64,000 bases of DNA from contig JAPPBY010000017.1 in assembly GCA_026702615.1 (NCBI GenBank), positions 62,001 through 126,000 of the forward strand, given 5' to 3'. The DNA comes from Chloroflexota bacterium. GTDB lineage: Bacteria > Chloroflexota > Dehalococcoidia > Tepidiformales > Tepidiformaceae. Under the pieces are notes generated by a model. That model was not told the DNA's origin. It saw only the letters and a list, made by a program, of their open reading frames with translations, and searched no databases. Shown here one piece after another: positions 58,537-64,000 of this stretch (positions are counted from its first letter, which is position 1; each line of letters starts with the position of its first letter). The position numbers and the translations under genes were made by a program.

Positions 58537-59501
58537 GCTTCGCCGAGCCGCCTCAGGAGCCAGTCGCGCGCGACCGACGCCTGCGCGGACTGGAAGGGAC
58601 GCAGGGTGGGGAGGCCGGGCGGAGGCGGTCGCGAACCCCACTCGGTGAATACCCCGGCCAGGGCGGCCACCACGGCCGTCACGCCCTCTGGGTCGGCAGT
58701 GCGACAGGCGGGGTGGGCGGCGACAACCTCCTCGGGGGGCGGGCCGCCCTGCATCGTGACGCTGGGCGCCATGACGATGACGTCGATCCAGGCGGCCCCG
58801 ACCAGGGCGTGGGGCCAGTCGAGGAACCAGACTCGATCGGGCGAGAGCAGGATGTTGTCGGCACGGATGTCGAAGTGGACGAGGGTGTCGCCCACTACGG
58901 CTTCGGGAACGGCTGCCTCGAGCTGAGCGAGGAGATCGAGGTTGCTGCGATACCAGGGGGCAAGACCCTGCCGGCGCCGCCCTCCTTCGTCACGGAGCGT
59001 CCGCCAGCCCTCCCGGGGGAATGTCTCGGCAGCGCCACGAGCGACACCGGGGGGCAAGGGATTCGGAGTAAGCCGTTCGCCAAGGGCGACGAGCCCTTCG
59101 AGAACGCGGTCGAGCTCGCGCAGGTCCCAGGGCTGACGGGGGTGCTCACCTTCGATGTCCTCGAAGGCGAGGGCTACCCAGCCGCCCTCGCCCTCGTCGT
59201 GCGACCAGAGGAGACGGGGGGCGGGCACGTCCTCCGGCATCCCGGAGATGATGCGAATCTCCCTGCGGTGGATACCGGCGCTGTCCGGGTTGATGTCGGG
59301 GCCGACAGCCTTGACGAAGACGCGCCGGCCGTCCGCGAGAAGAACGCGCGCGGCCACGCCCGGCGAAAAGCCCGAGGGCTGGGTAACGGCCTCGGCCACC
59401 GGGCTTCCCGCCCATGCCTCGAAGGCGTCGCGGAGGCGCTTTGGGGCCTGCTTCCAGTGGAGGCGAGCGCCCTGGGGCGGCAGAGGCGGGATGGCGGCCA
59501 T
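58533..59501 (-). CDS. Phosphotransferase family (aminoglycoside/APH-like) protein
   Basis: VFVKAVGPDINPDSAGIHRREIRI, LVHFDIRADNILLSPDRVWFLDWPHALVGAAWIDV. Confidence 0.87.
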   Translation of the reverse strand: MAAIPPLPPQGARLHWKQAPKRLRDAFEAWAGSPVAEAVTQPSGFSPGVAARVLLADGRRVFVKAVGPDINPDSAGIHRREIRIISGMPEDVPAPRLLWSHDEGEGGWVALAFEDIEGEHPRQPWDLRELDRVLEGLVALGERLTPNPLPPGVARGAAETFPREGWRTLRDEGGRRRQGLAPWYRSNLDLLAQLEAAVPEAVVGDTLVHFDIRADNILLSPDRVWFLDWPHALVGAAWIDVIVMAPSVTMQGGPPPEEVVAAHPACRTADPEGVTAVVAALAGVFTEWGSRPPPPGLPTLRPFQSAQASVARDWLLRRLGEA

Positions 59502-59511
59502 CGCGCCCCGC

Positions 59512-61035
59512 CTAGGGCCAGACGACCCAGGTATTGGGCGACGTGACCATGCTCCCGAGGATCTGCGGGGGCGCGCCGTTGAGCGTCTCGAAGGCGCGCT
59601 CCTGGGTGAGGGCGTTCCCGGCCAGCTCGCGCAGTCCGTCGACGCGCTTCTGCCATTCGACGCGGGGCTGGCTCGCCTCGAGGTAGCGTCCGGGAACGCG
59701 CTGGCCGAGGAGAAGCACGTCGTAGGCGAAGTCGCCAAAGACCTCTTCCGGCTTGAAGAACTGCGACTGGCGGTAGGTAAGCGGGGTGCGCTCGCGGAAG
59801 AGGTCGACGCGCTCCTGCGCCCCGCCGATGTCGACGGCGTTGCGGCAGGCCTGCCAGAAGGGCGTGTCGAGCTTCTTGTTGAAGCGGTAGTGGACGGCGA
59901 GGAACCAGCGCACGTCGTCCCAGTGGGCGTTGAGGGTGCGGTTCACGATGCCGCGAATGGCGGTGTCCTTCTTCGAGCGGGGGAAGTTCAGGACGAGCTG
60001 GTTGATCTCGAGGATGATCATGTGGAGGCCGGTCGACTCCAGCGGCTCGACGAAGCCGTAGGAGTTGCCGATGGCGACCACGTTCCCCTTCCAGAAGTGC
60101 TCGCGGCGGCCGGTTTTGAAGCGGATGACGCGGTGGTCGCCCATGCCGTCGTTCTTCGAACGCATCTCCTCGGCTGCCTCGTCGTCGGAGAGGAACTGCG
60201 AGGAGAAGACGTAGCCGCGGTGGTCGTCCTCCACGGAGGGTGTGTTCCAGCACCAGCCGGCGTTCATGGTCTCGGCGGTGGTGAAGGGCTTGATGTGACC
60301 GCCGTGGGGCACGTTGGCGACGATCGCGCGGTCGCAGAAGAGGCTGCCTTCGTAGCTCTGGAAGGGAGAGCCGAGCGTCTCGCCGATGATCTCGGCGCGG
60401 AAGCCGGTGCAGTCGACGTAGAGGTCGAAGCGCCGCTCCTCGCCGTCGTCTGTGACGACGTGGTCGAGCTCTTCGCCGTCCTCGGTGGGCACGAACTCAG
60501 TAACGGAGCGCTCGAGGAGCTCGACGCCGTCGGCAACGGCCTGCTCCTTCAGGTAGGCGACGAAGCGGCCGTTGTCGAGGTGGTAAGCGAAGGGGATGCG
60601 GTCGATGAGCGAGGTGAGTTGGCCGCCCTCGTTGGTGACGATGGGGGCGCGCTCGTTCGAGATGAGCAGGGACCCGAGGGAGTACTCGTTGAATTCGCCG
60701 CCGTAGTAGACGGAGTCGAGGACGGGGCCGGGGTGGAAGGCGTAGTTGAAGTAGTAGTCGCCGGGCTGGCCCCACTCGAACTTGACCCCGAACTTCCAGG
60801 TGGGCTGCACCTTGCGGTAGAGCTCGTGCACGTCGCGTTCGAGGTAGGCGTGGAGGAACTTGACCATGATGGGGGTCGTGCCCTCGCCGACGCCGATGAT
60901 GGGGATGGTGGGGGACTCGATGAGGGTGACGCGCAGGTGGGGGAGCTTCTTGCGCAGGGCGAGCGCGGTGAGGTAGCCGGCGGTGCCGCCGCCGATGATG
61001 CCGACCGTCTTGTACTCGCCCGATGACTGTGTCAC
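59512..61035 (-). CDS. Flavin-dependent (tryptophan-type) halogenase family protein
   Basis: VGIIGGGTAGYLTALAL, GVGEGTTPIM, AGWCWNTPS, GNSYGFVEPLESTGLHMI; GTG start. Confidence 0.87.
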   Translation of the reverse strand: MTQSSGEYKTVGIIGGGTAGYLTALALRKKLPHLRVTLIESPTIPIIGVGEGTTPIMVKFLHAYLERDVHELYRKVQPTWKFGVKFEWGQPGDYYFNYAFHPGPVLDSVYYGGEFNEYSLGSLLISNERAPIVTNEGGQLTSLIDRIPFAYHLDNGRFVAYLKEQAVADGVELLERSVTEFVPTEDGEELDHVVTDDGEERRFDLYVDCTGFRAEIIGETLGSPFQSYEGSLFCDRAIVANVPHGGHIKPFTTAETMNAGWCWNTPSVEDDHRGYVFSSQFLSDDEAAEEMRSKNDGMGDHRVIRFKTGRREHFWKGNVVAIGNSYGFVEPLESTGLHMIILEINQLVLNFPRSKKDTAIRGIVNRTLNAHWDDVRWFLAVHYRFNKKLDTPFWQACRNAVDIGGAQERVDLFRERTPLTYRQSQFFKPEEVFGDFAYDVLLLGQRVPGRYLEASQPRVEWQKRVDGLRELAGNALTQERAFETLNGAPPQILGSMVTSPNTWVVWP

Positions 61036-61136
61036 CCGGCTATCGTGCCACGGATGGGGTTGGGAGGGGTGTGGGGGGTGCTCGCGTGCTCCCGCCGAAC
61101 CGGTAAGATGCGCGCTCGCTGGGAGGCGCACCGACC

Positions 61137-61946
61137 ATGGAACTCGGAACTGGGAAGACGGCAGTCGTGACTGGTGGGGGGAGCGGCATCGGCGAGGCTC
61201 TGTGCCGCGCGTTCGCGGCCGAGGGCATGTCGGTCGTGGTCTCGGATATCGATCTGAGCGCCGCCGAAGGGGTGGCGAACTCCATCAACGACACCGGCGG
61301 GAGCGCGATTGCGGTCCGCACGGACGTGGCCGACCGCGCATCCGTGAAGGAGCTGGCCGACAAGGCGTTCGAGACGTTCGGGGGCGTGCACGCGCTCTGC
61401 AACAACGCCGGCGTCGTGACCTTCCGCTCCGCCGCCGAGATGAGCGACTCCGACTGGGACTGGGTGATGGGCGTGAACCTGGACGGCGTCATCAACGGGG
61501 TGACGCAGTTCCTGCCGCGCATGATCGAGCAGGGCGAAGGACACCTCGTCAACACCTCGTCGAGCGCGGGGCTGTTCGCGCCTCCGGGGATGGCCTCGTA
61601 CGTCGCCTCGAAGCAGGCGGTCGTAGGCCTGTCGGAGCACCTGAACCACGACCTGGAAGCGGTGAACATCGGGGTGTCGGTACTGTGCCCGGGCGGGGTC
61701 GCCACGAAGATCGTGGAGGCGGGCCGGAACCGACCCGACGAACACGGCGGTCCCGAGGACGTGCCGGACTACGCCGAGCCGATCCGCCAGGGGATCTCGC
61801 AGGGCATGCCGCCCTCCGAGGTCGCGGCGCGGGTGCTCGACGCGATCCGGAATCAGCACCTCTACATCGTGACGCACGAGGACACGAAGGCGGGCGTCGA
61901 GGCCAGGATCGAGGGGATCCGGGCGGGGTACGCGCTCAACGACTAG
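61137..61946 (+). CDS. Short-chain dehydrogenase/reductase
   Basis: VVTGGGSGIGEALCRAFAAEG, NNAGVVTF, YVASKQAVVGLSEHL. Confidence 0.92.
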   Translation: MELGTGKTAVVTGGGSGIGEALCRAFAAEGMSVVVSDIDLSAAEGVANSINDTGGSAIAVRTDVADRASVKELADKAFETFGGVHALCNNAGVVTFRSAAEMSDSDWDWVMGVNLDGVINGVTQFLPRMIEQGEGHLVNTSSSAGLFAPPGMASYVASKQAVVGLSEHLNHDLEAVNIGVSVLCPGGVATKIVEAGRNRPDEHGGPEDVPDYAEPIRQGISQGMPPSEVAARVLDAIRNQHLYIVTHEDTKAGVEARIEGIRAGYALND

Positions 61947-61991
61947 CGGCCCTTCCTGCGCCGGACCAACGGCCCCGGCGTTTCGTGGCCT

Positions 61992-62022
61992 GCCCTAATA
62001 CTTGGTTGCCAAGTATTAGGGC
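61992..62022. promoter_or_regulatory. Perfect 14-bp inverted repeat, candidate PadR operator
   Basis: gccctaatacttgg-ttg-ccaagtattagggc, 22 bp before padR ATG. Confidence 0.75.
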
Positions 62023-62043
62023 GCTCGCTACAGTCCCGAATCC

Positions 62044-62586
62044 ATGACACGCGAGCTGCTGGCCGGTGAACACGCCGTCCTCGCCCTGCTGCGAACACGC
62101 CCGATGTACGGGTACGAGATGGCGCGCTACTTCGAGGGGGAGGACCTGCGGGAGGTCTGCCCAATCGAGCAGGGCTCGCTCTACACCTACCTGAGGAACC
62201 TGGCGGGGCGGGCGCTGGTCACGTGGCGGGAGGAACGGGAGGGGCTGCGTCCACCGCGCAAGCGATTCGCGCTGACTCCCGAGGGAGAGGCAGTGGTAGA
62301 GGCGTGGCTGCGCGAGCCGGTCGAGCGGCTGCGGGAGGTGCGCTTCGAGCTGCTGGTGAAGCTGTACGTGCTCCACGCCGTCGATCCCGAAGCGGAGGCG
62401 GCGCTGGTACGGGACCAGCTGCGCGTGTGCGAGGGGTATCGAGAACGTGCGCGGGAGCGAGTGGTGCAGGCCGGCGACGGGTTCCTGCGGCTGGTGGCGC
62501 AATCGAAGCTCTCGGCGGCGGACGCGACCGTGGAGTGGCTGCGCGATCACCTGGCGACGCTCTCCGCTCCCGCCGCGACACCGTGA
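62044..62586 (+). CDS. PadR-family transcriptional regulator
   Basis: EHAVLALLRTRPMYGYEMARYFE... IEQGSLYTYLRNLAGRALVTWREE. Confidence 0.9.
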   Translation: MTRELLAGEHAVLALLRTRPMYGYEMARYFEGEDLREVCPIEQGSLYTYLRNLAGRALVTWREEREGLRPPRKRFALTPEGEAVVEAWLREPVERLREVRFELLVKLYVLHAVDPEAEAALVRDQLRVCEGYRERARERVVQAGDGFLRLVAQSKLSAADATVEWLRDHLATLSAPAATP

Positions 62587-63347
62587 GTCTGCGACTTGCC
62601 GTCACGGGGGCGCTCGCGGTGGCCGCACTGGGTCTGGGCGCGTGCGGCGACGGCGAGGAGCCGACCGAGACCATCACGGTATTCGCGGCGGCCTCGCTGA
62701 CGGAGGCGTTCGGCGAGCTGGCGGCGGCATTCGAGGCAGAGCACCCGGGCGTGACGGTGCGGCTGTCGTTCGCGGGGTCAGCGACGCTGCGAACGCAAAT
62801 CCTAGAGGGCGCCCCCGCGGACGTGTTCGCGAGCGCGAGTCCCGACGAGGTCGCTGCACTAGACGTGGCGGGGCTGGTTGTCGAGGAGCGCGGGCTGGCT
62901 ACGAACACGCTCGTGGTGGCGACAGGAGAAGACGGCATCGGCAGCTTCGAGGAGCTCGCACTGCCGGGCCTGCGGCTGGTGCTGGCGGCCGAAGCGGTTC
63001 CCGCCGGGCGCTACGCGCGGGAATCGCTGGCGCTCGCAGGGAGCGACTTCGCGGGGCGCGTGCTGGCGAACGTGCGCAGCAATGAGGCGAGCGTGCGCGC
63101 CACGCTCGCGAAGGTGGAGCTGGGGGAGGCGGACGCAGCCATCGTCTACGCGAGCGACCTGCGGGCGGCGGACGAGGGCGTCCGTGCGATCGCGATTCCG
63201 GAACGGTTCCGGGTAGCGGCGGAGTACCGCATCGCGCTGCTCTCGGAGAGCGACGGGGCACGCGCGTTCGTGGCGTTCGTGACATCGGCGCGGGGCATGG
63301 CGACGCTCGCGCGTCACGGGTTCACAGCCGTGGGGGTAACCCCGTGA
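62583..63347 (+). CDS. modA: Molybdate ABC transporter substrate-binding lipoprotein ModA
   Basis: ITVFAAASLTEAFGELAAAFEAEHPGVTVRLSFAGSATLRTQILEGAPADVFASAS; GTG start overlapping padR stop. Confidence 0.93.
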   Translation: MSLRLAVTGALAVAALGLGACGDGEEPTETITVFAAASLTEAFGELAAAFEAEHPGVTVRLSFAGSATLRTQILEGAPADVFASASPDEVAALDVAGLVVEERGLATNTLVVATGEDGIGSFEELALPGLRLVLAAEAVPAGRYARESLALAGSDFAGRVLANVRSNEASVRATLAKVELGEADAAIVYASDLRAADEGVRAIAIPERFRVAAEYRIALLSESDGARAFVAFVTSARGMATLARHGFTAVGVTP

Positions 63348-64000
63348 CCGCCCTGCGCGCGCGGGCGCCCCATGCAGGACTGGCGCTGCTCATCGCCGTC
63401 TTTGCGCTGTTCTTCGTGCTGCCGTTCGCGGGGCTGCTGGAGCGCGGCATCGGTGGCAGCGGCACCTGGGACGCGATCACCAGCGACACGGCCCTCGACG
63501 CGCTCACGCTGTCGCTCTGGACATCGGCGGTGGCGCTGGTGATCGCGGTGGTGGCGGGGACGCCCGTCGCGTACTGGCTGACGCACGCGCGCTTCCCGGG
63601 AAAGGGAGCGGTGGAGGCGCTCATCGATCTGCCGATCGTGCTCCCGCCGACGATCGCGGGTGTGGCGCTGTTGACTGCGTTCGGGCGGAAGGGGCTGCTG
63701 GGCGCACCGCTGGACGACTGGTTCGGGCTGACGCTGGGCTTCAGCACGGTGGCCGTGATCATGGCGCAGCTGTTCGTGGGGGCGCCGTTCTACGTGCGCG
63801 CGGCGCGGGCCGGCTTCGCGAGCGTCGACGCGCAGTACGAACGGGTCGCGCACACGCTGGGCGCCTCGCGTTTGCGGGCCTTCGCACGGATCGTGCTGCC
63901 GCTGAGCTGGCCGTCGCTGGCGGCGGGGGCGGCGCTGTGCTGGGCGCGGGCGCTGGGGGAGCTGGGCGCGACGCTGATCTTCGCCGGGAACCTGCAGGGG
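63344..64000 (+). CDS. modB: Molybdate ABC transporter permease ModB (truncated by window)
   Basis: LDLPIVLPPTIAGVALLTAFGRKGLLG, ALGELGATLIFAGN; GTG start overlapping modA stop. Confidence 0.92.
   Translation, partial: MTALRARAPHAGLALLIAVFALFFVLPFAGLLERGIGGSGTWDAITSDTALDALTLSLWTSAVALVIAVVAGTPVAYWLTHARFPGKGAVEALIDLPIVLPPTIAGVALLTAFGRKGLLGAPLDDWFGLTLGFSTVAVIMAQLFVGAPFYVRAARAGFASVDAQYERVAHTLGASRLRAFARIVLPLSWPSLAAGAALCWARALGELGATLIFAGNLQG

Overview
High-GC bacterial chromosome segment, almost entirely coding, probably Chloroflexota (Dehalococcoidia-like); this placement is an inference from gene content only. Left third: a minus-strand housekeeping block ftsK - RNase J - family-4 UDG - tatC - tatB - acpP - nusB - fabG - fabD - rpmF - yceD, then a plus-strand block of C4 zinc-ribbon protein - serine-recombinase-like protein - RNase HI - RNase P RNA, then coxBAC with a fused cupredoxin gene. 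Middle: four class III CoA-transferases in two pairs, hflX, an esterase lipoprotein, dapL, LLM/PPOX oxidoreductases, phosphotransferase, crotonase, menG/menA, small DinB/cupin/SUMF1-like genes, and two tandem paralogous ABC permease-permease-SBP operons. Right: FTR-beta, vapBC, sucC, flavoprotein oxidoreductases, DUF3179 lipoprotein, a large secreted protein, a flavin-dependent halogenase-like gene, and a padR-modA-modB operon. No CRISPR array, tRNA or classical transposon was recognised. Most interesting signals: (1) two small-ORF cassettes, each inserted right after the 3' end of a housekeeping gene (hflX, dapL) and bracketed by a direct repeat of that gene's 3' end (18/18 and 34/36 identical); (2) a recombinase-fold protein that appears to have lost the catalytic Ser and Arg residues, embedded between a zinc-ribbon gene and RNase HI next to rnpB; (3) a cox-associated membrane protein fused to a cupredoxin; (4) a Shine-Dalgarno-sequestering hairpin before a Gly-rich zinc-ribbon gene; (5) a PadR regulator with a perfect operator palindrome, translationally coupled to molybdate transport genes.
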